A stretch of DNA of 62,000 nucleotides from Adiantum capillus-veneris (taxonomy: Eukaryota > Streptophyta > Polypodiopsida > Polypodiales > Pteridaceae). Where the stretch lies: assembly GCA_014529385.2 (NCBI GenBank), contig CM043962.1, forward strand, positions 48,012,098-48,074,097. Direction: 5' to 3'. Below are positions 44,119-53,740 of the stretch, piece after piece; position 1 is the stretch's first letter; every line of letters begins with the position of its first letter. The notes beneath the pieces are model-generated. The model saw only the letters and a program-made list of their open reading frames with translations. It did no database searches and had not been told where the DNA came from. Position numbers and translations under genes: made by a program.

Positions 44119-44735
44119 TTAAGCAAATACGATACGTTCTGCATTTTTCAATGACTTTACCCAGATGATTGATGTGGTCACTTCATCGGTGGGATGAACA
44201 CAAAGATCATCCATGTAGATCTCCAAAAATTGTCTGAGATATTCTTTGAATGCGTGGGTCATTAGTCTATGAAATGTGGTCGGGGCATTGGTCAAGCAGA
44301 AAGGCATTACCCTATATGCAAATATAACCCACTCTATCGCAAAAGTTGTCTTATGCTGATCTTCCGCCTTAATCGTCAACTGGTTGTAGCCTGAGAACCC
44401 ATCCAAGAAACTATAGGCCTCTCAATAACATGATCACTTATTGGTAGTGCATAGTTATCCCTAATGGTGGCTGCATTTACTTGCTTGAGATTTACAATAA
44501 CCCACAGTTTGCCATTCTTTTTGGGTACCACCACAATCGGGGACACCCACTCTGTGTGCTCAATCTCGTAGATAAACTCGGTGTCCTTTAATTTGTCTAT
44601 TTCCTCCTTGATTTTCTGTGAAAAAGTTTCATTGTACGTGTAAGGACGTTGTCTGCGTGGTCTGGCATCGCTCTTAAGGGGAATCGTGTGCTGATATATC
44701 TCAGGATCTATCCCCTTTAGATCTTTGTAAGACAT
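44119..44735 (-). CDS. Giant Gypsy reverse transcriptase fingers and palm
   Basis: Two frames, 44735-44376 and 44406-44119, joined by a frameshift near 44390. Motifs in order: IPLKSDARPRRQRPYTYNET, EWVSPIVVVPKKNGKLWVIV, MDGFSGYNQLTIKAEDQHKT, FAYRVMPFCLTNAPTTFHRL and the catalytic box YMDDL. Upstream text (EEEEQLLVDTLRQYKDVLQ near 44790) is the usual lead-in. Confidence 0.93.
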
Positions 44736-45029
44736 CTTTATATTGCCTGAGCGTATCGACTAGAAGTTGCTCTTCCTCTTCAGTAAGGTTCGTGGCAATA
44801 TAGGCCGGTTGAGGCTCCTCTCCGGGTTCTACTAAGTTGATGCGTTTTGTGTTTTCAGACCCATCATATCAAGTTCCTGGTTCTTTGGGATCTTGTTTGG
44901 GTTTTTGCACCACTATCTTCCTATCCTGAATGGTATACTTCTTATAGTGGGATGGTGCATCGAATTTATCATCATTTGATTTCTCGTCAATTTCCATTTC
45001 GGTTGTCCAAACTTCTTTCAATGCCCGTT

Positions 45030-45659
45030 TTAAATTATTGTATTTGACTTTACATTCCATTTTGGATAACTTACACGGTTTTTGGTATGTTTCTCTTTTT
45101 TTGGTTTATGTTTTGATGATGTTTTGGTTGAGTCATGTTTCATGTATCGCTTTGATATCCTATCCTTGAGGCAGTCAACCACTTCGACTAATCTCAAGTA
45201 CTGCATTTTGTCAGTTAGCAGAGGTACCGAGTCCTCATGGTGCTTGTTGTGGTTGTTTCTACGTTTATCTCGATACGTGCGTTGTCTTCGAGGGTTTTGG
45301 TTTGGGAAATCATAGTAGATCACTCGGCGATCCTTCCATTTGATGCTTTGGCTCGAGCTACTGGACAGCTCATCGTCCGCATTCTCCTCTAGCGTCTTAT
45401 CAGTCGAGTCTTGAAACTCTTCTTCGTCATTTGTTTGGACAAGGTCCCTTACAGAGATTTCGTCCACTATGCGTCGGCACTCGGCCACCCTTTCTTTGTT
45501 AGGTACGTCTTCCTCAGTCTTTGGAGTTAGGCGAGCATTCATCATTTGGGATGGAATGATATTGTACCCTTCCTCGTCACAAAATTTGGTGAGGGTCACT
45601 TTGTTGACACAAACATCAAGAGTAGCTAGTATTTGTTGCCATCTAAACGGTTTGAACAT
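45030..45659 (-). CDS. Giant Gypsy linker between protease and RT
   Basis: 209 open codons, highly charged, with acidic (NDEEEFQDSTDKTLEENADD) and basic (RRQRTYRDKRRNNHNKHHED) stretches. It matches the variable spacer present before RT in large Gypsy elements. No enzymatic motif. Confidence 0.7.
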   Translation of the reverse strand: MFKPFRWQQILATLDVCVNKVTLTKFCDEEGYNIIPSQMMNARLTPKTEEDVPNKERVAECRRIVDEISVRDLVQTNDEEEFQDSTDKTLEENADDELSSSSSQSIKWKDRRVIYYDFPNQNPRRQRTYRDKRRNNHNKHHEDSVPLLTDKMQYLRLVEVVDCLKDRISKRYMKHDSTKTSSKHKPKKEKHTKNRVSYPKWNVKSNTII

Positions 45660-45877
45660 CTCCTCTGGAAAAGGTTCTGGTATGTATGCTTCATCCTGTG
45701 CAGTCCTATCAAGAATGCAGTCTTCCTTTTTTAGACTTACAGAATCCGAAGCTTCTCATGTCCATTGGTAAGCTTTGTTCTGGAGCCAGGCCGGTATTCC
45801 TCCTTCCTGGTCAGTTGTGGAATGCAGGTCTTCTCCTGGGGCTCTCTCTACGTCTTTATAGCTATGATCGGTGACAC

Positions 45878-46475
45878 TTAATTTTCGTAGTGACATCCTT
45901 GTTCCTCAGATAGATATAGTCGTAACCCCAATCTTGGACCATTTTGAGCTGACACATGAATGGTCTGCCCAGTGCTCTCATCGAAATTCATGATAGCAAA
46001 GGTGTGTTCGTATGCAATTCCACAAGAGGTTACTACAATCTGATCCAAAGATGCCAATAGGTCTCTCCAGGTACCCATCTGCTAGTTGAAGTTTCATTCT
46101 CGTTTTCCTTAGAGCAGGTTTTTCCCATTTTTTCCACATTGCTTTGGTGGCTATGGCAATTCCGGCTCCACTATCCAATATCGCTATTGATTTTACATCC
46201 TTGTACTCTAAAGGTAGGGTAGTATTTCCTTCTTCACCTTCATAATAGTCCCCTACCTTGTTGATTGGCACTGGCTCATGTTTAGTCTGCTTCAAAGGTT
46301 GTGTTTTTAACGTGTTTCGAGAAACCTCGGTTGAAGGAATTACAAGCCCTATTTTTTCCAAATTTTTCGCGACCTCTTTCCAAAGATGCGGTCTAATGTT
46401 CAGCAACTCTGACAAAGTCAGTGTACAACGGATAGGTGATAACATCAGCTCATGAAGAGTTTTAGTGTCCGTCAT
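45878..46475 (-). CDS. Giant Gypsy aspartic protease
   Basis: Frames 46475-45978 and 46078-45878 with a frameshift near 46050. The catalytic box reads IAILDSGAGIAIAT, followed by LQLADGYLERPIG, then GIAYEHTFAIMNFDE, which corresponds to the second half of the domain in Tat/Athila-like elements. It lies directly after the gag frames interrupted by Copia-A. Confidence 0.85.
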
Positions 46476-46706
46476 CTTTGGATTGGCTTTCCACTGAGAT
46501 TGAACATTCCTTACCTCTGATCAAGTTTCAGGGTACCAATAAATGAAGGTAAAGTCTTCAATGACTGTGGTTTACTGTCTTCCGATATCGATGTGCCTGC
46601 ATCTCCATACAATGATTGGATGTCATTTGGGTAGAGCTCATGCTCCAGGTGAATTTTCGGGATAGGAGCTGACACAAGTGTGGCACTTCCGTCCTTCCTA
46701 TTCCTA
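46476..46706 (-). other. Giant Gypsy gag-protease spacer, left of the Copia-A insertion
   Basis: Minus-strand reading KDGSATLVSAPIPKIHLEHE then DIQSLYGDAGTSISEDSK continues the frame that ends at 50376, across the Copia insertion. This confirms that the two flanks were once joined. Confidence 0.7.
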
Positions 46707-46931
46707 TGTTACCATTTACATGTGGTAGTGATGTGTGTGAACACACTAGGACCGCCGGGGCATTTTTTCCCTCTTTAGGAGGTTTTTTCCCCCGTGCATT
46801 GTATATACGCCCATCACTGTAGGGCTATCTATCTTTCCATTGCACACTGAGTAACACTCTCTATTGTGTGCCTTGAGCTTCCTTCGTCTTCTCCAAGCTG
46901 TGTGTGTTTCTCTGCAACCCTAATTCCAACA
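46707..46931 (+). repeat. Copia-A 5' LTR
   Basis: 225 bp, TG...CA. The next bases contain TGGTATCAGAGC (46934-46945), the initiator tRNA-Met primer site. Confidence 0.96.
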
Positions 46932-46933
46932 AT

Positions 46934-46945
46934 TGGTATCAGAGC
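46934..46945 (+). promoter_or_regulatory. Copia-A primer binding site (tRNA-iMet)
   Basis: TGGTATCAGAGC, two bases after the LTR: the canonical Ty1/copia primer site. Confidence 0.95.
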
Positions 46946-47119
46946 AGGTCACGTCCTCCCGGGCTTAGTCGCCAGCTGCTCCAGCACACGCCTGCTCACT
47001 TTCTCCGATTTCAGTGAGCTTTGGCGAGCGTTCGTAGGTTGACAAATATTTTGGGCGAGTTGTTCCCGCTCCATTTCTCCTATTTTCGGGCAGTTTTCAC
47101 ATCAGGTGCAGCATTTACC

Positions 47120-48625
47120 ATGGCTGACAACAACAACACAGATGTGTTCAAGATGTTTGCTGCTGAGGACAGGTTGGATGGGGACAACTACCCTATGTGG
47201 GCTTATATGATGCAACATGTTCTTGTGTCAAAAGGTGTCTGGAACATTGTGCAGGGCATTGATGTACGTCCTGGTTCTGAAGATGTAGGCGATATTGAGG
47301 ATGTTGCAGGTCTTGCTGCAAGGATTGCAGCTGTTAGAGTTGTTTTGCCTACGACAGAACAACCTCGTTGGGATGTTAAGGATGCGCAGGCTCATGCATT
47401 GATTGCGTTGTCTATGAAGCGCACCATTATTCCTCACATCCGTTCAGCAAAATCTGCAAAACAGGCTTGGGATATTCTAGCAGGTCTTTATGCAAGCCGC
47501 AATGAGGCTAAAATTGCTTTGCTGCGTAAAGAGCTAGAGTCGAAGATTATGCATGAGGAAGATGATATGGACACTTTCCTTGCTAGTGTCAAGGATATCA
47601 ATGAGCAACTCATTTCTACAGGTGAAGTCATTTCGGACAGTTCCCTTGTGCAGACTGTTCTTGATGCCTTACCAGATTCCTACCAGACTTTTGCTAGTAC
47701 TTGGAGACTGATGACCCAAGGAAATCCTGAAGTTGTCAAGTTTGATGCATTATGCACATTGCTGTTGCAAGAGTCACTTTCTAGAAAAAACAGGACTAGG
47801 CAGCGTGCAGTTGAACAGGCTTTTATTGCTTCTCAAAGAAAGGGTGGTAACAATAATGCAGCCACTTCTTATGGTTCTGCTGCGAGTGGCAAAAATTCTG
47901 TTCCTAATGCTTCTGGTGGCAGCACTTCGTCTGGCAATTCTGGTGATAAGGGCAAAAAGAAGATGCGTTGCCATTATTGTAAAGCCAATGATCACTTGAT
48001 CAAGTCGTGTCCTAAGTTGAAGGCCAAAGAGGCTAAGAAGAAAGAGGGTGGTTCCACTGCAAATGCTGGTTCCACTACAAATGCAGCCATTGTTGAGTCT
48101 TCTGTGAAAGGAGATTGTGATGCTGATGTTGATGCAGAATGGGCTTTTAGCACAGAGTGTACTTACAATCCTGCTCTCCATGATGCATGTTTGTCAGTTG
48201 TTGCAGATTCACATGTGTGGTATTTGGACAGTGGTGCTACAAAGCACATTACCTCACATCCTGAATTGTTTACCTCTCTCGAGTCTGTCCCTCATGGGAA
48301 TTCAGTCACTTGTGCCAACAACGCCTCTTATCCAGTTCAGGGAGTTGGAAAGATAGTGCTCACTGCTGCTAATGGCAGTTCCTTCACACTTGTTGATGCA
48401 CTTTATGTACCTGGGATCAAGAAGAATCTCTTGTCTGTATCCGCACTTGCTAGACTTGGACTTGTAGTCAAATTTGTGGATGACAGATGTACAGTTCATG
48501 ATCTCAGTTTTGGTGATGAAATTGTTGCATCTGGGCTTTTGTGCCGTGGGCTGTATAAGCTCACTTTGTATGACAAGTGTGGACAAAATTTTGCAAATGC
48601 TGGTGCAGATTCAAGGGCTATTTAA
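47120..48625 (+). CDS. Copia-A gag and protease
   Basis: Open from 47021; the likely start is the ATG at 47120 (MADNNNTDVFKMFAAEDRLD), a usual Copia gag opening. Visible parts: capsid text RLDGDNYPMWAYMMQHVLVS, helices DAQAHALIALSMKRTI and AKQAWDILAGLYASRNEAK, zinc knuckle CHYCKANDHLIKSC (CX2CX4HX4C, complete) and protease with WYLDSGATKHIT. A TAA at 48623 ends the frame in the GAG-pre-integrase region; the reading resumes in the next frame. Confidence 0.95.
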   Translation: MADNNNTDVFKMFAAEDRLDGDNYPMWAYMMQHVLVSKGVWNIVQGIDVRPGSEDVGDIEDVAGLAARIAAVRVVLPTTEQPRWDVKDAQAHALIALSMKRTIIPHIRSAKSAKQAWDILAGLYASRNEAKIALLRKELESKIMHEEDDMDTFLASVKDINEQLISTGEVISDSSLVQTVLDALPDSYQTFASTWRLMTQGNPEVVKFDALCTLLLQESLSRKNRTRQRAVEQAFIASQRKGGNNNAATSYGSAASGKNSVPNASGGSTSSGNSGDKGKKKMRCHYCKANDHLIKSCPKLKAKEAKKKEGGSTANAGSTTNAAIVESSVKGDCDADVDAEWAFSTECTYNPALHDACLSVVADSHVWYLDSGATKHITSHPELFTSLESVPHGNSVTCANNASYPVQGVGKIVLTAANGSSFTLVDALYVPGIKKNLLSVSALARLGLVVKFVDDRCTVHDLSFGDEIVASGLLCRGLYKLTLYDKCGQNFANAGADSRAI

Positions 48626-48673
48626 GATGCAAAACTTTGGCATGCACGTTTTGGTCATCTGAATTTTGCCAGT

Positions 48674-49744
48674 TTGCTGCGTTTGCAGAAATCTGATATG
48701 GTTGCTTCTTTGCCGCCTCTTGAAGCACCTGTCAAGCATGTTTGTGAAGGCTGTATTCTGGGTAAAATGCAGCGTTCTAAGTTTCCAAAGGATGGTTCAG
48801 TTAGGGCCACATGCAGGTTGCAGCTTGTGCATAGTGATGTTTGTGGGCCCATGCAAACTCCGTCCTTCGGCAATTACCTGTACTTCGTGACTTTCATTCA
48901 TGATTACTCCAGGCATGCATGGGTATTTCCGGTTAAAGCGAAGTCCGAAGTTTTTATGTGCTTCAAACAATTTTTGGCTATGGCTGAAAATGTCTCAAAA
49001 TGTACTATGGGCACCCTCCGTTCCGATCGAGGGGGGGAGTATATGTCTCATGAATTTAATGCATTTCTGGCTAGTCGTGGGATAAAACACCAATGTACAG
49101 TGCCTTATACACCTCAGCAAAATGGTGTTGCTGAGACGAAAAACAGGTCACTAACGGAAATGGCACGATGTATGGTCAAAAGTCAAGCTTTGCCGCATTC
49201 TTTTTGGCTTGAGGCCATCATGTGTGCCACTTATGTACTTAACAGGTGTCCTACGAAAGCTTTGCAGTCTATTACTCCATATGAAGCATGGCATGATAGA
49301 AAGCCTTCTATTGAGCACATGCGTGTTTTTGGCTGTTTCCCATATGCTTTGGTGCCACAAGTGCAGCGCAGAAAATTGGATGATAAGGCTGTCAAATGCA
49401 GTTTTCTTGGTTATAGTGCTGAAAGCAAAGGTTACAGGTTGTATCATCCTCAAACAAAACGTATTCTGGTTTCACGGGATGTAGTGTTTGTGGAAGATTC
49501 TGTTCAGCCCTTGCTGTCATGTACTAGAGACAGTAATGTAAGCTCACGGGACATTTATGACACTTTGTTGCCTCTTTTCAGTGGTGGAAATACGAATGTA
49601 AGTTCCAATGAGGCAAATGTACAGCCTATGGGGGTTTCTGAAAATGTTTTAGAACAGCCTATTACTGATGCAGATGTACATGATGTACTTGATGAGGAAA
49701 GGGCTGAAAATGAGCAGGCTACTTCGAGTTGTGAGGCTGAGTAG
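48674..49744 (+). CDS. Copia-A integrase
   Basis: 356 open codons. The zinc region is HARFGHLN (just upstream, 48640-48665) and CEGCILGK. The core has HSDVCGPM, LRSDRGGEYMSHEF and QNGVAETKNRS, supplying D, D and E; a basic residue of the usual ER dyad is changed to ET. The C-terminal part reads GYSAESKGYRLYHPQTKRIL. It ends EATSSCEAE-like, where RNase H text (EAEYRAV) is joined after the RT deletion, with TAG in place of a Tyr codon. Confidence 0.94.
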   Translation: MLRLQKSDMVASLPPLEAPVKHVCEGCILGKMQRSKFPKDGSVRATCRLQLVHSDVCGPMQTPSFGNYLYFVTFIHDYSRHAWVFPVKAKSEVFMCFKQFLAMAENVSKCTMGTLRSDRGGEYMSHEFNAFLASRGIKHQCTVPYTPQQNGVAETKNRSLTEMARCMVKSQALPHSFWLEAIMCATYVLNRCPTKALQSITPYEAWHDRKPSIEHMRVFGCFPYALVPQVQRRKLDDKAVKCSFLGYSAESKGYRLYHPQTKRILVSRDVVFVEDSVQPLLSCTRDSNVSSRDIYDTLLPLFSGGNTNVSSNEANVQPMGVSENVLEQPITDADVHDVLDEERAENEQATSSCEAE

Positions 49745-50068
49745 AGGGCAGTCTTCACAGCTACGGTTGAGTGTGTATGGCTCAGACGCCTTATGGCTGA
49801 CTTGGGTGTTGGACAGGACACTGCCAACACTATCTACACTGACAGTCAGAGCGCATTGGCAGTTGCGAGGAACCCAGTTTTTCATGCTCGCACAAAGCAC
49901 ATTGAGGTGCATTACCACTATGTCAGGGAGAGGCTCTCAGCAGGAGAGATCAGCTTGGCTTATGTGCCAACACAGGACAACCTTGCAGATCTTTTCACAA
50001 AGGCATTGTCTCGTGAGAAGCTTGAAGCTTTCCGCAAAGCTTTGGGCTTACTCCCCTTTGTGGACTGA
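49742..50068 (+). pseudogene. Copia-A RNase H C-terminal end
   Basis: Directly after the TAG the frame reads RAVFTATVECVWLRRLMADL, then YTDSQSALAVARNPVFHART and KHIEVHYHYV, ending ALGLLPFVD. This is the last third of Copia RNase H. Its first catalytic part and all of RT are absent, and the joint is at the EAE codons. Confidence 0.92.
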
Positions 50069-50143
50069 TCCTGTCCTCAGGGCATGGCACTTCCCTTTAC
50101 TCATGTGCCAGCTCTCGTTCACCGCATCACTCCAGGGGGGATT

Positions 50144-50368
50144 TGTTACCATTTACATGTGGTAGTGATGTGTGTGAACACACTAGGACCGCCGGGGCAT
50201 TTTTTCCCTCTTTAGGAGGTTTTTTCCCCCGTGCATTGTATATACGCCCATCACTCTAGGGCTATCTATCTTTCCATTGCACACTAAGTAACACTCTCTA
50301 TTGTGTGCCTTGAGCTTCCTTCGTCTTCTCCAAGCTGTGTGTGTTTCTCTGCAACCCTAATTCCAACA
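50144..50368 (+). repeat. Copia-A 3' LTR
   Basis: 225-bp direct repeat of the 5' LTR, preceded by the polypurine tract AGGGGGGATT and followed by TCCTA. Confidence 0.96.
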
Positions 50369-50375
50369 TCCTAAT

Positions 50376-51511
50376 CTATTCCCATAGCTCTTGAGTCCAT
50401 TGTTCTTCTACCTCCAGAATTGGTAGTGGTACCTGAGAATGCGTTCCATCTGTTGTATTGGCTACCACCCTCGTATCCAAAGGTGTTTCATCGACCAGAT
50501 TGGGTAGGTTATTCACTTCAATTCCCCTCTCATCTAACTCCCAAATCTTTTCTCGTATGAGTACCTCGGAGTCATAGGAATTGATGGTTCCATAAGCGCT
50601 TGAGCAGCTTGAATGAGCTCTTTGCACATCTTTAGCCTCACTTTCTCATAGCCTGGATGAGGGTACGTTAACCATCGATCCTCTTGGGTTTGGTTAGGTT
50701 TTAGCTTTGCTTCGTAAGCTTTCAGAATTGCGTCCAAGGGTTCAACCACCTTGTCTACTAGGACTGACCCCCCGGATGGCAGTTTCAACAGTTTCTTTGT
50801 CTCGTTGTTACCATTAAGGCCTCTTTCCCTTGATATCTCTTCCTCCGTTTTCCACAATTTGGTCTCCAATGCCGTTTTTTCCTTTTCTCTTTTGGCTTTC
50901 ATCTTGTTTTGTTTCGCCTTCCAGGATTTTCTAGGGGTTCGAACAAACAAGTTGTCTATCTCTGTTTGGCTGGCCGGGACAGTCTTTGCTACCTCATGTG
51001 CTTGAGCTCTAGTGACCGCTTTTATTGGAATGTTCCGTTCTGTTTTTGATCCACTTGAGCTTGGCACAATCCCTATTTTGTTCATGGTTGCTTTTCCTTT
51101 ATTTTCGGGGTTTTTTGGGTAGTGTGGAATAAGATGGTCCGTCGTGCATCCGTTGCAAAATCCAAAAAATTTCACCCGCTCTCCTTTGTTTGGACACATT
51201 CTAGCCCAGTGATCCCAACCGCATTCATAGCATGGTCCTACAGGTGGTGGAGAAGCTTGCGGACCTCCCATTGGTTGTCCTGTTCTAGGAGGGTAGCCTC
51301 TAGGTTTGTAGCCCTGATTTTCCATAAACATTAGCATATTCTCATCGACCAAGTAATGATTTTTGGTTGGTTGTGCTATGTATGAGGGCTCAGGCATTTC
51401 TTCTAGAATTATCCATGGATTATATCCCTCTGGAGCATATGCATTCCTATCACTTTCCCTTTCATAAGTACTGTTGTCTGAATCTTCTAGGTGTGAGATT
51501 ACCTGGATCAT
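50376..51511 (-). CDS. Giant Gypsy gag, nucleocapsid part with zinc knuckles
   Basis: Frames 51511-50534 and 50627-50376. A knuckle reads CYECGWDHWARMC, one residue shorter than the CX2CX4HX4C rule, and is followed by a second, FCNGCTTDHLIPHYP, ending in His rather than Cys. A Lys/Glu-rich helix follows (KAKREKEKTALETKLWKTEE), then text leading to the protease. Copia-A interrupts the continuation at 50368. Confidence 0.85.
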
Positions 51512-51550
51512 ACTCTGATCAGATGGTGGTTTTATTGGGTTGAGAAATCC

Positions 51551-52646
51551 TTACCATAGCCCTATTTTCCTCGGATAAAGGAGGTTGATGTCCCAACAAC
51601 GGTTGAGATTTTTCCTAACCCAAGATTGCGTTATTTGGCCGCACTTGGTACCTTGGAGGGGGTGGAAGTTGTTGTCCTCTAGGTGGTCCGTATTGTCTCT
51701 CTCTAACATAGTTCCGATTGAAGAAACATTCGTGAGTTTCATGGTTTGTCCATTTTTGTTCTATAGCACACCATTTCAATATCCGTTGTGCGTTATCTCA
51801 TGGCCTTTGTTGAAGGTTGCACCACTGGGTTGGATGGTCACCTCCACAAGTATCGCATTTTTGGGTGGGCGGTTGTCGTGTGTTTGGGTTCGTCCTATTT
51901 CCTTGGTTCATCCTCCTGATCACTTCCTCGATCACTCAATCAACGTCCGGTACAATTGGGTTTTGCCCTCCCGATTTTGTCGTGGACTCACTCGTAGTTG
52001 AAGAGGTGCTACTAGTCCCCTGATCTGTGTCTTCAGTCACCTCCCCATATGCTTTGCAATTATCTATAAGATACAATGCCTCTTTCGTGACTTGCTCAAA
52101 GGTGACACAGGCTTTCAGGTGCAAGTCCTTCTTGAGTGTGTCATTTCGCAGTCCCTCTATGAAGAGGAATGATAGTCTTTCATCCTGAGGTAGTTCTCAA
52201 GCAGGGCATCTTTCAATGTACTGCCTGAAATGAAGCGATGCTTCTTTCACTTTTTCCTTTTCCTTTTGCCTAAATGCATAAATCTGGGAGATAGTGTTAT
52301 GCTTGATCCCTCTTTTTGAGAATTCCTCAGCGAATCCTCAGAGAAGTTGCTCAATACTTGGGAATCCTAAGCTGTTTAATGGTTGAGATCAAGTCAGGGC
52401 ATTACCTTCCAATGTCAACCCAAATCCTTCATACTGAGTGTGGAAATCAGTCACCTATTCTGCTCTCAATACTTGTTTGAAGGTTGAAACATGAGCATAC
52501 GGATCGCCAGATCCATTATACTTTTTGGGTAAGCATTTTGCCACTTGGGATGGTCGCATACGCCTGGCCTCTGCAACCATTCTAACAAATCCTAGTCCCC
52601 ATGGGATGGCTTCTCTTTGTTCGTAATCTCCTCTTGGTACTAACAA
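51551..52646 (-). pseudogene. Giant Gypsy gag, capsid region
   Basis: The capsid domain is recognisable across frameshifts: VAKCLPKKYNGSGDPYAHVS (52540-52480), GIKHNTISQIYAFRQKEKEK, SLHFRQYIERCPA, then LPQDERLSFLFIEGLRNDTL and VTFEQVTKEALYLIDNCKAY. This matches retrotransposon gag, with a KYNGSGDP-type start of the helical core. Several TGA/TAG codons (near 52390, 52340, 52198) interrupt it. Confidence 0.82.
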
Positions 52647-53740
52647 TGGTATCCTATCCGCCCTACACCATCAATTCGATCTCTTGTGATAGTCGGAGGG
52701 ATTCCATTGGTGTAAGTGAATTCAGGAACAGAGATGCCTCTATGTGTGTTCATGGAAGCCCTAGTCACCGTCGAACCTATGGAATCTGTTCTCGAAACTC
52801 GTTCATGTCCATAAGAATCCTCCACTCTTGTTCTCAAGGGACTCTCAAGTACAGTGTCAGGTTTGATGTGAGTAGTCGTGGTTTTTTCAGCTTCCAGATT
52901 TACATAGTATTGGTGGAGTGGTCCTCCAAAATATGTATATCTCTCTAACTCCTTCTGGTCCATTGGGGAGTACTTTCGGCCATACTTGTCCATTATGACC
53001 ACCTGAATACTTCAACCCTCCGTGTAAGTGTAAACATACAAGTTTTTTCGATCAGTTAATTCTTTGATGCGGGGCTCGTCACATCTGTAATAGAGTGTCT
53101 GGTCTCCATTATTGAACTTATAAAGCCCCACATATGTGTTGTCTGTGTTAAGGCGCTCAGTCTCATTGGTGCATCTGAGTACCACGTTTTGTTTCTCCAT
53201 TTTGGGTGGTGCATCGGCTTATTCATTATCTACTTTTTCCTTGGTGCCGGTCATTCCCCATTTATCCACAATATACGGGTTATGAACCACTAAGTACATC
53301 ATTCCCTATCGGTCGAAATACCTATCCCCGTCATAATCAACATCTACAAGGTCTCTGAACTTTCTCGGCCTATTTTCCAACTTAACATAGTAGCGGTCCA
53401 TTCCATCCTTATAGATTTTGGCTTTAAGCACATTTTCAAATTGAAACTTCAGATACAACAACTTCACATCAAATGTGGGCTGTGAAGGACCTGCACCCAT
53501 CGAAACTGTTCTCTTAGGGTTTGACTTGTTAGAATCTTCAGTCATGAGGACGTATGATCTCTCAGACGAAGTGTTAGAGAAACTCTCCTCTAAAATGGGT
53601 TCCAAAGGCGATAATGGTCTCTGATTCACACTTTCTTCTGTTGAGTGATTACTCCCTTGATCAAAGATGTTGTGGTTCCTATTCTGGTACAATCTTCCTG
53701 ATCGCAGATTCATGAATAATGGGTAACAAGAAAAATCCAA
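52640..53740 (-). CDS. Giant Gypsy gag N-terminal region
   Basis: Frames 53740-53306, 53200-53012 and 53002-52640. A probable start is at MNLRSGRLYQNRNHN near 53707. It is rich in charged and aromatic residues, with related phrases repeated (DGMDRYYVKLENRPRKFRDL, then QTLYYRCDEPRIKELTDRKN and HQYYVNLEAEK), which suggests internal repetition of a small module. No catalytic motif. In-frame stops between the parts show decay. Confidence 0.65.

Larger units (their letters stand above)
46707..50368 (+). mobile_element. Copia-A: young Ty1/copia with RT deleted, TSD TCCTA
   Basis: Two 225-bp LTRs (46707-46931 and 50144-50368) with TGTTACC...CCAACA ends differ at only two positions by eye. The target duplication TCCTA is exact (46702-46706 and 50369-50373). 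Plus orientation, inserted in the gag-protease region of the giant Gypsy. At 3662 bp it is short because RT and most of RNase H are missing. It must rely on enzyme from a relative, yet moved recently. Confidence 0.97.

Noticed and set aside
40522-46706. A separate Gypsy element nested in the giant one
   Set aside because: A polypurine-like motif exists at 40522, but I found no matching pair of LTRs, second primer site or target duplication around it.
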